Of a stretch of DNA of 64,000 bases, positions 17,098 through 25,058 are shown piece by piece. Position numbers and translations under genes: made by a program. The DNA lies in contig JANQEA010000036.1 in NCBI GenBank assembly GCA_028278555.1, positions 27,921 to 91,920 on the forward strand, given 5' to 3'. This stretch comes from Candidatus Bipolaricaulota bacterium (GTDB lineage Bacteria; Bipolaricaulota; Bipolaricaulia; UBA7950; UBA9294). The notes below the pieces were generated by a model. It saw nothing but the letters and a program-made list of their open reading frames with translations. It had not been told where the DNA came from and searched no databases. The first letter of the stretch is position 1, and every line of letters begins with the position of its first letter.

Positions 17098-18099
17098 TCA
17101 TTGGACGACCAGGTTGATTCCCGGTCGGAGCTCCTTGACGTAGGTGTGGCTGGCGCGGATGGATCGCATCCCGACACCTTCGTAAAGGGCGGGGGCACCC
17201 AATCTGTTCTCCGTGTCGACGCTGAGAACAGCGCCTTCGACTCCGCGCACGGCCAACACACCGAAAGCGTGGAGCAGGAGTGCTCGGCCGATGCCTTGTC
17301 TACGCCACGCCGGGCGAACGCCGAGTTCGTCGATCAATCCCCGATCTGGCTCACCGGGCGCTTGAGCGTAGCAAGTGCAGAAGCCGGCGAGCTCCTCGCC
17401 GTCGCACGCGAGAAACCAGAGATCGGCCTCGAAGTCATCCTCGGTCATCCAGTGGCGCCACTCGGCCAGGTCTGCCTCGAAGGGTTGATCGAGATGCCCG
17501 TAGTGGTTGGCGAACGCCTCCCGGTAGGCGGCGACCACAGCCTCGTCGTCGACGCCTGGCTCGAAGGTTCGAATGGTTACGCCAGCTGGGAGAACGGGCG
17601 GCGAGACCGTTCCTTCGAAGTCCACCGACATTCGGTGAAACGTGCGGTTGTGCGCGAAGTCATGACGTTCGAGTTCCCGCTGCTCGACGGGGTCGCTGTC
17701 TGAAGTCCCCGCGATGAGTGCAATCAGGGCGTCCGCCGGAGCCTTCGGGATCACCCGACGTGCTTCGGACTCCATCCAGCCGAAGAGATTGTCCCAGAGC
17801 CAACGCGCGTCGTCGTAGTCGGGATGCACAGTGTAGCCGGTGAAGACGTCGACCGGCGGGTCCTTCACATCGCGAATGTGGGCGTAGCCGATCAGTTCGC
17901 CGTCGGGCCCGAAGACGAGTCGGCTGTCGGTGGAGAGATCGAACTTGGGGTGGTCCCATCTCTTGAGGACTCGGTCAGATGTTGTCGGGCGCTCATTGAG
18001 CGTTACTTCGGATCGGTCATTGAAGAGGTCCGCGACGCGCTCCGCATCGTCGACCGTTGCAGGACGGGCCGTGTAGCCGTCGGGTAGTGCATGAGCCAT
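17098..18099 (-). CDS. Double GNAT-domain N-acetyltransferase
   Basis: 333 residues forming two tandem GNAT folds. The N-terminal half (about 8-150) is degenerate. The C-terminal half (about 160-320) carries the acetyl-CoA pyrophosphate loop RRQGIGRALLLHAF, followed by the LSVDTENRLGAPALYEGVGM strand-helix typical of active domains. Tandem GNAT proteins include mycothiol synthase and antibiotic or small-molecule acetyltransferases; the acceptor is unknown. The ATG lies four bases after AGGAGGC, but that site can be locked in a hairpin (18103-18123), and a 16-codon ORF with a very strong ribosome-binding site precedes it. Translational attenuation as in antibiotic-resistance leaders is therefore plausible. 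Confidence 0.88.
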   Translation of the reverse strand: MAHALPDGYTARPATVDDAERVADLFNDRSEVTLNERPTTSDRVLKRWDHPKFDLSTDSRLVFGPDGELIGYAHIRDVKDPPVDVFTGYTVHPDYDDARWLWDNLFGWMESEARRVIPKAPADALIALIAGTSDSDPVEQRELERHDFAHNRTFHRMSVDFEGTVSPPVLPAGVTIRTFEPGVDDEAVVAAYREAFANHYGHLDQPFEADLAEWRHWMTEDDFEADLWFLACDGEELAGFCTCYAQAPGEPDRGLIDELGVRPAWRRQGIGRALLLHAFGVLAVRGVEGAVLSVDTENRLGAPALYEGVGMRSIRASHTYVKELRPGINLVVQ

Positions 18100-18192
18100 T
18101 GAGCCTCCTAAGGGATTGGAGGCCAGCGGCCGCTGCCGGCGGACAGCTTGAGAAGACTCTCAGGACGTCCGGAGATCGAACACCTACGGTTG

Positions 18193-18243
18193 CTAGGCGA
18201 TTCGCCTCACGGGAGCGACCGCTGGCACTCGGTTGTATGCCAT
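18193..18243 (-). CDS. 16-codon upstream ORF (candidate leader peptide) of the GNAT gene
   Basis: Encodes MAYNRVPAVAPVRRIA. GGGGGTGAT, close to the perfect anti-16S match, lies five to six bases before the ATG, stronger than the sites of most genes in the window. It sits between a good promoter and the GNAT start, which is 93 bases after its stop. Codons 6-10 (18214-18226) are complementary over 13 bases with one G-U pair to 18122-18134, immediately upstream of the GNAT ribosome-binding hairpin. It may be a regulatory peptide rather than a functional protein. Confidence 0.45.
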   Translation of the reverse strand: MAYNRVPAVAPVRRIA

Positions 18244-18287
18244 ACGGATCACCCCCTTTCGCCCCACAGGGCGCATGAGATGGGGAG

Positions 18288-18315
18288 ATTTTAGCCGGTA
18301 GAGCGGTCATAACAA
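18288..18315 (-). promoter_or_regulatory. Promoter of the leader ORF and GNAT gene
   Basis: Minus-strand TTGTTA, 16-base spacer, TAAAAT. Transcription would start near 18281, some 40 bases before the leader ORF. Confidence 0.55.
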
Positions 18316-18380
18316 GCCCCGGCTCCCGACTCGAACGCCCTGGCTTGTGCGCACTGGATCGGGCCATCCGGGGGGTCGAC

Positions 18381-20144
18381 TCACGGCATCGTCCCCTCCA
18401 CCGCGAACAGCCGCTCCTCCAGCTCCTGTCGCGTGATGCCGACGTGGGTCTTCAACGCGGTGTCGAGGCAGGAGCCGCCGCCGAGGGTGGAGGTGCTCCG
18501 CCAGATGGCGCGGAGGTTCGCGGCGCCGTACTCGGCGAGGATCGCCCGGACGAGGAACGCCGACTGGACGTCGGCCTCCTCGACGTCGTGTCCCATGTAG
18601 CTGAGCGTCCCGAACGGCTGCCAGTCTCCGGCGTTCCGGATGGTGGTGGCGCGTTCGAGCAGGTCGGCTCGATCGGAGCTGACCATCAGAGCGAGGCCGC
18701 GCTCGAGGAGCTTCGATCGCGACTCGCCGAGAACGTAGGTCGGGAGGGCATGGGCGATGGCCCGTGCGATGTCGTCTCCTGCGACGACCTGCGTCAATCG
18801 GCTCGGGATCCCGGAGCGGGCGAGGAACGCCGCTGCGCGCTCTCGCTCGGCTTCGTTCGAATAGACGATCACCGTTGTCGGCTCGATCGCGGCCGCGTTC
18901 TCGGGGCCGAGTAGCTCCGCGATCGCCTCGGCCGTCGTCTCGATACGGCGGAGCTCGGCATCGGACGGAAGAGCCGTCGATCCACTGACGATCCGGACCG
19001 TTCCGGCGGTCGTTGTGCTCCCGTCGACAAGTTCGCGAGCCCACGCGAGGACGCCCGGATCGATCGCGTCCTCCGATGCTTGAGTCATCACCGATCTCGT
19101 CCGAGCGAAGTCGCCGACGAGGATCGAGCTGACGATCATCAGCTCGAGTTCTTCGGGCGCGGCGCCGGAGGCCGACCAGCTCTCGGTGAGGGCGAAGGCT
19201 TCGTCGCAAGCGCCAGACTCGACCAGGAGACGGACCCGCTCGATCGGGTAGTCGACGGCGGTCCGGCCGGCTTGGAGGGCGAACGCATGCCAGTGTTCGG
19301 TCAGCTCCTCGCCGCTCCAACCCGAGAGGGCGGCGAGGATGTTCGTGCTCGCTCCGACGTCCCACGCCTCTCGGACGGCCTCCATCGAGCGGTGCTCCTC
19401 GATCAGGTACTCGACGAGGGACGCCGCCTCGAGATAGAGCTGATGTGCTTCGGGGGCGATGTCGAAGTACCGAGGGATATCGAAGTGTCTCTTCGTCGCG
19501 GAGAGCGAGATCCCGAACCGGAGAACGAAAGGCGATGCGTAATCCTGGTAGAACGTTCTCGGGAAGCTCCCCGATGCCTCGAGCGAGATCAACTCGCCGA
19601 CGGTATGCCGGGCGCGCTCGGGCAGCGCGGCGACGAACGCGTGGTAGTCTCGCTCTGGATCGGCGGCGTAGACGGCCATCCCCGCGTACAGGACCTGGGC
19701 GGTGCACTTCCCCCACCCGTGCGCGAGCACGAGCTCGGCGATGCGGAGGCTTGAGTTCTCCCAGGGCAGCCGATCGAGTGCCGTCCAGTTGACCGAACGG
19801 TAGTCGGAGTCGCGATTGACGACGCTGGTGGTCAGCTCGGTCATGTCCCGATGGAGGAAGATCTCGATCGGGAACGGGAGCGACGTCGGATCGACGCCGA
19901 TCGCCCTCGCCGTCTCGGTGACCAACGCTTCGGTCTCCATACGGACCGATTCGAGTTCCACGCGATCGATGCGACCGGCATGCCAGATCCGGACGTCACC
20001 CTCTCGATAGGCGCGGAGCCCGTGTGTTCCCCGCTCGGCCGTCGGCAGGATCACGAAGATGGCGAGGGCGAAGGCGATCCCGACGCAGAGGCCACCGATC
20101 GCCAGCCCGCCGACGAGCGAGACAGCGAAGGATCGCTGCTTCAT
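18381..20144 (-). CDS. Membrane-anchored protein with degenerate peptidase-MA-like halves
   Basis: 587 residues, with an N-terminal transmembrane anchor (about 8-35) and the rest presumably outside the membrane. I recognise no catalytic family with certainty. Two regions resemble the peptidase-MA (gluzincin-like) layout. In residues about 100-285, AELVLAHGWGKC stands where HExxH would be, then LYAGMAVYAADPE where LxEGLAEY would be, then the tail EAASLVEYLIEEHRSMEAVR. A second, more decayed copy spans about 420-580. Neither has a zinc-binding HExxH, so it is likely non-catalytic. Its start overlaps the C45 hydrolase stop as ATGA, so the two are made together. Confidence 0.55.
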   Translation of the reverse strand: MKQRSFAVSLVGGLAIGGLCVGIAFALAIFVILPTAERGTHGLRAYREGDVRIWHAGRIDRVELESVRMETEALVTETARAIGVDPTSLPFPIEIFLHRDMTELTTSVVNRDSDYRSVNWTALDRLPWENSSLRIAELVLAHGWGKCTAQVLYAGMAVYAADPERDYHAFVAALPERARHTVGELISLEASGSFPRTFYQDYASPFVLRFGISLSATKRHFDIPRYFDIAPEAHQLYLEAASLVEYLIEEHRSMEAVREAWDVGASTNILAALSGWSGEELTEHWHAFALQAGRTAVDYPIERVRLLVESGACDEAFALTESWSASGAAPEELELMIVSSILVGDFARTRSVMTQASEDAIDPGVLAWARELVDGSTTTAGTVRIVSGSTALPSDAELRRIETTAEAIAELLGPENAAAIEPTTVIVYSNEAERERAAAFLARSGIPSRLTQVVAGDDIARAIAHALPTYVLGESRSKLLERGLALMVSSDRADLLERATTIRNAGDWQPFGTLSYMGHDVEEADVQSAFLVRAILAEYGAANLRAIWRSTSTLGGGSCLDTALKTHVGITRQELEERLFAVEGTMP

Positions 20145-21187
20145 GTCCCGTCGGCCGTGGCGTCGAGGTCGGACAAGTCGAACGTGAAGACCTCGTCGTA
20201 CTGATGCCCCATCGCGAGTTCGGCGCGGCGGTGCTTCAGGTCATAGACGATCGACCACTGCGTCCCGGCCTTCGGATCGCCGGAGACTTCCGCGTGCGCT
20301 GCGTCGAGGAGGGCCATCGCGGAAGCCATGTCCTGCTCCCCGCTTGTGCGGACGAGTTCGTCGTGCACCGCGTCGAACCGCCAGCAGACGCCGGGACGGT
20401 CTGCCTCGTCGACTTGGCAGAGGCGGTAGTTGGTCACGCAGGTCCACGGGCCGTCGGTCCGGAAGATGTACATCTCCTCGTCCCAGTACTCGATCAGGGC
20501 GGACTCGCCGGATGCGTCGGCGACGAGGTAGTGAAGACACGGGCCGCCGGTCATGTCGACGTTCGTGGTCTCGAAGATGTCGAGCGCCTCTTCGACGGTC
20601 GCTGCGTTGTCGAGGATCTTTCGCATGACCTCGAGGGAGCCGTGGGTCGGAAGCATGGGATCGTAGGGCATCGCTGTGCCGGCGACCGCCGCCATCCCGA
20701 TTGTCAGACCGCGCTCGTTCATCCCGTCGAACGTCCAGAGGGGGGTCTCAAGCAGAAAGCCGAGCCGATCGAGCGAGAGGAGATGGATCCGATCGCCGAT
20801 CCCTTCGGGAGCCAGGAAGCCGAGGTCGACCATCGAGAGGCTCGCGTAGGCGTCCGGCGGATCGGCGATCAGGATGAGGACCGGGTGGCGGGGCCAGTCG
20901 AAATTCCGCCCGAGAACCGGCATCTCAGGATCGCCGGCCGCGGCGAACAGGGTACAGGCCCACGCCGGTTCTTCTGTCGGGGCGTGCGAATAGGACACAT
21001 CCTGATACGAGCCGTAGTAGTGCATTACATAGAGTGGGTGGTCGCTCAGCTTCTCGAGGGACTGGAGCGAACGCGTCTGGTCGGGGTTGAACACGGCCGC
21101 GTCGGTCGGTGCTTCGACCTGCGTCAGCAGGACGGCGAGGACGCCGACAGCAATCAGACCAAGAGCGAAGGGCAGAATTCGCTTCAT
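20141..21187 (-). CDS. Exported C45/Ntn-family linear amide hydrolase
   Basis: 348 residues with a signal peptide (about 1-26, ILPFALGLIAVGVLAVLL). The mature part resembles the C45 acyl-CoA:6-APA acyltransferase/choloylglycine-hydrolase-like Ntn group. The segment CTLFAAAGDPEMPVLGRNFD near residue 79 provides a cysteine nucleophile followed by the conserved GRNFDW. Downstream are FDGMNERGLTIGM and the C-terminal MVDL/SYDL-type strands. Classical Ntn enzymes expose the cysteine by autocleavage; here the cysteine is preceded by an alanine and a long pro-region. Such proteins cleave amide bonds in lipidated peptides, bile salts or acyl-homoserine lactones. Middle gene of a three-gene operon with the ArsR-type regulator. 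Confidence 0.75.
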   Translation of the reverse strand: MKRILPFALGLIAVGVLAVLLTQVEAPTDAAVFNPDQTRSLQSLEKLSDHPLYVMHYYGSYQDVSYSHAPTEEPAWACTLFAAAGDPEMPVLGRNFDWPRHPVLILIADPPDAYASLSMVDLGFLAPEGIGDRIHLLSLDRLGFLLETPLWTFDGMNERGLTIGMAAVAGTAMPYDPMLPTHGSLEVMRKILDNAATVEEALDIFETTNVDMTGGPCLHYLVADASGESALIEYWDEEMYIFRTDGPWTCVTNYRLCQVDEADRPGVCWRFDAVHDELVRTSGEQDMASAMALLDAAHAEVSGDPKAGTQWSIVYDLKHRRAELAMGHQYDEVFTFDLSDLDATADGT

Positions 21188-21253
21188 CGGAACCTCCTGA
21201 TGAACTCAAGTTTCGCCCGACGCTCCCGTCCTGGGCGGGGCGCGGGCCGGTGG

Positions 21254-22372
21254 CTATTCCTTCGGGCTTTCCGCGGAGCGGTACGTCGTCAGCAGGCGAG
21301 ATAGCTGGGAGAGCGCCTCACCGTTGATCCGGTAGTACTTCATTCCGCGGGCCTTCCGTTCGAGGACCACGCCGCTCTGAACGAGCAGCTGAAGATGTCG
21401 GGAGACCGTCGACTGCCCGACGTCGAGCGAATCGACGATCTCCTGTCCGTATCGCTCCGTTCCGTCGAGGAGGGAGAGGATCTCGAGGCGCGTCTCGTCG
21501 GCGAGGGCCTTGAGGGGACCGTACAGGTCGCGGATCGCGATCCGGGCCCCTCCGGCGCGGCCGGGGACGCGGCAGTTGTAGATCAGAGCGAATCGCTTCC
21601 GGTCCGATCCGAACGGGACCAGGATGACCGCCGCGCCGGCGTAGCAGGAGGGGATGAACGTAATCAGGTCGGGTGACGGATAGTCCTCGGCATCCGATTC
21701 TTGCAGGTGCTGGCTCGTCACGTGGAAGTAGAACTCGAGGAAGTCCTCTTCGAAGACGCGCTCGTGGTGGTAGGAGATGTTTCGCTCGATGGTCCGCGCA
21801 CACTCGGCGTACTCCGACTTGAAGTGACCTTCCCAGAACCGGATGAGCAGGTAGATCAGGCGCGCCTTCAACTCGGCAGGATCCCGGATCAGGCGGAGGA
21901 TCTGATCGAGGCGGCCGGCGTCTGCCTTCGTTTCCGGAGCACGGAGTTCATGGATCTGCCGGAGCCGCTCGAGCACTGCCGCGTCGTCGCGCGCATCGAT
22001 CGCCGCGCGCTCGTCGGAAAGGCCGAAGATCTCCTGGCCCCACCAGACGAGGATGTCGCTCGTGAAGGCCGTCACCCTGCCTGGATCGAGCGATGCGAGC
22101 CACCCGACGAACGACGAGAAGTCGTCAAGCGCAGGCGATTCGGTGGAGAGCTGAGACAGGATCATCGGTCCGCCGAGGGGGACGAAGACCTCCTGCAGCT
22201 CCTGTCGGAGGTCGGGGGAGAGCTCGGCGTAGGTACGCGTCACCCACGGGTCGAGTCCTTCTCGTCTCGTCGCGGAGCCGAGGACGAGCATCGTGGTGAC
22301 GACGACGTCGGGCAGGGCGTAACGAAAGCTGACCCAGTTCTTGAACCGCGTCTCTGGAGCGCTCTCGGACAC
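21254..22372 (-). CDS. ArsR-type winged-helix regulator with a long N-terminal domain
   Basis: 372 residues. The last 100 are an ArsR/SmtB winged helix: LKALADETRLEILSLLDG, then the recognition helix region DVGQSTVSRHLQLLVQSGVV, and the wing RKARGMKYYRIN. The first 260 residues are an alpha-helical domain of the type seen in uncharacterised ArsR-like proteins of Chloroflexota and Firmicutes, presumably ligand-sensing; no metal-binding CxC motif of ArsR/CadC is present. It is the first gene of the operon with the C45 hydrolase (66 bases downstream). A 5-bp inverted repeat fills the spacer of its promoter, so autorepression with induction by a substrate of the hydrolase is a reasonable guess. 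Confidence 0.85.
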   Translation of the reverse strand: MSESAPETRFKNWVSFRYALPDVVVTTMLVLGSATRREGLDPWVTRTYAELSPDLRQELQEVFVPLGGPMILSQLSTESPALDDFSSFVGWLASLDPGRVTAFTSDILVWWGQEIFGLSDERAAIDARDDAAVLERLRQIHELRAPETKADAGRLDQILRLIRDPAELKARLIYLLIRFWEGHFKSEYAECARTIERNISYHHERVFEEDFLEFYFHVTSQHLQESDAEDYPSPDLITFIPSCYAGAAVILVPFGSDRKRFALIYNCRVPGRAGGARIAIRDLYGPLKALADETRLEILSLLDGTERYGQEIVDSLDVGQSTVSRHLQLLVQSGVVLERKARGMKYYRINGEALSQLSRLLTTYRSAESPKE

Positions 22373-22430
22373 GTCTGGCTCTCCCCCTTTGCACGGAGTC
22401 GATCACGGAACTGGCTGCACTCAGAGAATG

Positions 22431-22458
22431 AGTATATGCACATCCATGCATGAATCAA
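22431..22458 (-). promoter_or_regulatory. Promoter and operator of the ArsR-C45 operon
   Basis: Minus-strand TTGATT, 16-base spacer, TATACT. The spacer is filled by the inverted repeat ATGCA-N6-TGCAT (22436-22451), the usual place for an ArsR-family operator. Confidence 0.6.
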
Positions 22459-22466
22459 GAGCGCCC

Positions 22467-22499
22467 GGCTTTATCCCCTTGACTCACAAGGGGGAAGCC
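22467..22499. repeat. Stem-loop upstream of the 22589 gene
   Basis: GGCTT-tat-CCCCTTG pairs with CAAGGGG-g-AAGCC across a 5-base loop, a 12-bp stem with a small internal loop. It lies between divergent genes and has no T-tract, so it may be a leader structure. Confidence 0.4.
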
Positions 22500-22588
22500 A
22501 ACGAGGTCGCCAGGAAGGATGCTGGATCTTTCCTCTTTGGTGGCGTTCTCCTCAGTTCTCGGATAGCCTCCGCTTCAAGGAGGCTGGC

Positions 22589-22969
22589 GTGACCTGGAGA
22601 TACGAGGAATTTCAGTACTGCGGGATTGCGTACTTCGATCGGTCCGATGCCGAGAGAGAGACGCTGAGGATCAAGGGACAAGCAGAAGTCAGCGGACAGC
22701 TTGGACGGCAGGTGATCCTGGTTTCCGGAGGGAAGACGGTCCTCGGGGATGTTGAGTTCGTTTCCCTACATGGGGTCTTCACGGGTGACGAACCGATTCC
22801 AGTCGATGTCGTGGCGGCAACTCCCGAGATTCGCGGCATCGAGAACGGCCACGTGATCCTGCTTTCGGGAAGCGACGATATTGCCACCCCGCTGCCCTGC
22901 ACCGTGAAGCGGGAGGAGGGAGAACGATCCGTCAAGATCTGGCTCCGTTCACACAGGCTGAGAGCTTAG
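22589..22969 (+). CDS. Small protein of unknown function
   Basis: 126 residues, soluble, no signal peptide or membrane segment; I recognise no family. The sequence is beta-rich (alternating strands such as QVILVSGGKTVLGDVEFVSL and GHVILLSGSDD) and ends with basic residues. The GTG start is supported by AAGGAGG seven bases upstream. It is alone in its orientation between the ArsR operon and a membrane-protein gene facing it, at the left edge of the accessory region. Expression is plausible because of the strong ribosome-binding site; the function is open. Confidence 0.6.
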   Translation: MTWRYEEFQYCGIAYFDRSDAERETLRIKGQAEVSGQLGRQVILVSGGKTVLGDVEFVSLHGVFTGDEPIPVDVVAATPEIRGIENGHVILLSGSDDIATPLPCTVKREEGERSVKIWLRSHRLRA

Positions 22970-22988
22970 GAGCCTCTCGGGGCAGACC

Positions 22989-23396
22989 CTACGCCGCGAT
23001 CGGAGCGACGTAGTAGATCAGCGCAGCCATCCCAAGAACGATGCCGCTTGCGAAGAGTCCGCGAAAGACGAGCTGCCGAAGGGATTCCTGGCGCCCACGG
23101 GCGCAACCGGCCGAACGCTCTCTCGCGGATGGCTGCCGTTTCGCGGGACCAGCTGGTTTGGAAGGGCTTCGGTCCGTGTCCTCTTCACGCGCTTGCTGTT
23201 CCGGCTCGCGGCGGCGAGCTCCGGGCTGCGATCGGAGTGCGGGCAGAGCGGTTTGCAGCAACAGGAGAACGCCGAATACCCCGAGGTAGAGCCCGAGCGA
23301 CTGCGGGTGCCCCTTCCCCGAGAGCAGAGCGACGATGAGAACGAGACCGACGGAAGCCATCCCGCGCAGGAACCCTTGGCGAATGACGGAAGTCAT
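22989..23396 (-). CDS. Small membrane protein of unknown function
   Basis: 135 residues with hydrophobic helices at about 12-27, 33-55 and 112-131. Between the second and third helix lies a charged linker rich in Arg, Glu, Gln and Pro (about 56-105), probably cytoplasmic. No family recognised. The start is supported by CCAGGAGG upstream and by a TATACT box. It ends 20 bases from the convergent 22589 gene. Shadow frames on the other strand are also open here, but the helix pattern and ribosome-binding site favour this reading. Confidence 0.6.
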   Translation of the reverse strand: MTSVIRQGFLRGMASVGLVLIVALLSGKGHPQSLGLYLGVFGVLLLLQTALPALRSQPGARRREPEQQAREEDTDRSPSKPAGPAKRQPSARERSAGCARGRQESLRQLVFRGLFASGIVLGMAALIYYVAPIAA

Positions 23397-23427
23397 CGAT
23401 ACCTCCTGGCAAGCGGTGGGTGTGCCG

Positions 23428-23433
23428 AGTATA
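23428..23433 (-). promoter_or_regulatory. -10 element of the small membrane-protein gene
   Basis: Minus-strand TATACT, 32 bases before the ATG; no convincing -35. Confidence 0.35.
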
Positions 23434-23478
23434 GCGAAAGGGCGTACTCCCGGATTCCGCGCCGCATGCCGATCGACT

Positions 23479-23565
23479 CAGGCCTTGTACCCGATCATCC
23501 GGAGGAAGTCCTTCCGCTGGGCGTCTCGGCCTCGCCTTCGACGCCTTTGGCGAGCCCCTGTTGAC
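23479..23565 (-). pseudogene. Remnant of the 3' end of an adenosine-specific kinase gene
   Basis: Bases 23482-23523 match 28226-28267, the last codons of the intact kinase gene, at 41 of 42 positions and in the same orientation. The reading QRKDFLRMIGYKA and a stop (TGA here, TAG in the intact gene) are preserved. Further upstream the match decays: a one-base deletion shifts the frame, and only scattered codons for VxxGxSPKGVEG can be traced to about 23565. No start or body of the gene is present. It is a displaced or duplicated 3' end and forms a direct repeat flanking a 4.7 kb accessory segment. Confidence 0.8.
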
Positions 23566-23624
23566 AAGACGGAGGGTCACGCGGATCGATTTGGCCTTGC
23601 CGATGGCCGTCTCGGTCTTGTGTC

Positions 23625-24845
23625 CTAGCGCCTTCTGCTGCTGCGCCCGCGACTGCCGTAGGACTGTGCACGCCTGGCCGTGTTTCGGCTCCTGAGGGGA
23701 AACTGCGCTTCGGGGTGGAATCCTGGGCCGTAGTCGAAGTCGGCCAGTCGGCGCCGTTCGAGCGACTCTCCCAAGACCTTCTCGATCTGCCGGATCATCA
23801 TCCCGTCTCCGCGAATCGCGAAGGTGAACGCTTCACCCGATCGCTCGGCCCTGCCCGTACGCCCGATCCGATGGGTATAGGCATCGACGGTGTTCGGCAT
23901 GTCGAAGTTGATGACGTGAGAGATCTGCGAGACGTCGATCCCGCGCGCTGCGATGTCGGTTGCCACCAACACGTCGATCTTGCCTTTTCGGAATCCGGTG
24001 ATGGCCTGTTGGCGTTGATTCTGGCTCATGTTGCCCTGAAGTGCAGCGGCGCGACGACCGTGCTTCTTCAGGTGAAGTGCCAGACTTCGGGCGCGGTGTT
24101 TCGTGCGGGTGAAGACGAGAACGCGTCCGGTCGATGTCCGCTGGAGCATCGCCACGAGAAGCTCTTTGCGGCGATCCTCGGGGACGGGATAGAGGGCGTG
24201 GGACACGGTCTCCACCGGCGCGGTCGTTCCGATCTGCACCGTCTCGGGAGCACTGAGGATGGTGTTGGCGAGGACGCGGATGTCCTTCGGCATGGTGGCC
24301 GAGAAGAACAGCGTCTGTCGCTGCTTCGGAACTTGGCGGATGATTCGTCGGATGTCGGGCAGGAAGCCCATGTCGCACATGCGGTCTGCCTCGTCGAGCA
24401 CAAGGATCTCCACACGGGAGAGATCGATGGCTCCGGCATCGGCATGATCGAGAAGCCGTCCCGGGCAGGCGACGACAATCTCCACACCGCGTCGCAATGC
24501 TGCGATTTGCGGTCCCTTGCTCACGCCGCCGTAGATCGTGACGCTTCGAACCTTCGTGTTGCGGCCGAGCTTGACGATGTCCTGGTGGATCTGTTCGGCG
24601 AGCTCGCGCGTCGGCGCGACGACCAGGCCCCTCACCCTGCCCCGCGGCCCCTGGCTGAGGCGCTGAAGCATCGGCAATACGAAGGCCGCTGTCTTGCCTG
24701 TTCCTGTCTGAGCCAATCCCAGCATGTCACGGCCTTGCAGGACGATGGGGATCGCCTTGAGTTGGATCGGTGTCGGGGTGGCGTATCCAACGGACTTCAC
24801 TCCGGCGGCAATGCGCCGGTCAAACGAGAACTGCTCGAAACTCAA
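23625..24845 (-). CDS. DEAD-box RNA helicase (RhlE-like)
   Basis: ATP-dependent RNA unwinding enzyme, about 406 residues. Motifs in order: Q motif YATPTPIQLKAIP, motif I AQTGTGKT, Ia PTRELAEQ, Ib, II DEAD, III SAT, then domain 2 with VLVFTRTKHR, ATDIAARGID and HRIGRTGRAERSG. The C-terminal 30 residues are Arg/Ser-rich (SRGRSSRRR end), an RNA-binding tail. I favour the TTG at 24845, which gives MSFEQFSFDRR, the usual family beginning, and is preceded by AAGGAG; an upstream TTG at 24875 adds ten residues. A 7-bp hairpin CTTGGCT/AGCCAAG (24857-24876) overlaps the ribosome-binding site and might tune translation. Roles in ribosome assembly or RNA decay are typical. Confidence 0.93.
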   Translation of the reverse strand: MSFEQFSFDRRIAAGVKSVGYATPTPIQLKAIPIVLQGRDMLGLAQTGTGKTAAFVLPMLQRLSQGPRGRVRGLVVAPTRELAEQIHQDIVKLGRNTKVRSVTIYGGVSKGPQIAALRRGVEIVVACPGRLLDHADAGAIDLSRVEILVLDEADRMCDMGFLPDIRRIIRQVPKQRQTLFFSATMPKDIRVLANTILSAPETVQIGTTAPVETVSHALYPVPEDRRKELLVAMLQRTSTGRVLVFTRTKHRARSLALHLKKHGRRAAALQGNMSQNQRQQAITGFRKGKIDVLVATDIAARGIDVSQISHVINFDMPNTVDAYTHRIGRTGRAERSGEAFTFAIRGDGMMIRQIEKVLGESLERRRLADFDYGPGFHPEAQFPLRSRNTARRAQSYGSRGRSSRRR

Positions 24846-25019
24846 TGGGTACACTCCTTGGCTTCGTTGAGCCAAGTCGCACGCTCAGCTCGAGTGGATA
24901 GCAATTGATCTCTTGATTGGTATGCGAGTGAATTGCCTACGAAACTGGTGGGAAGTATACGAGACGTGGCCTCGATCCGCCACCGAATGCCGTTCGGGTG
25001 CGATTTCTGGGCCGATTGC

Positions 25020-25048
25020 TTCACGTGCCCAGGTCCGTCGCGTAGAAT
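25020..25048 (+). promoter_or_regulatory. Promoter of the KAP-LRR gene, implying a leaderless message
   Basis: TTCACG, 17-base spacer, TAGAAT. The ATG is only 10 bases after the -10 element, so the transcript would have a 5' leader of about four bases, and no ribosome-binding site is seen. Confidence 0.5.
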
Positions 25049-25058
25049 GGGCTTAACC

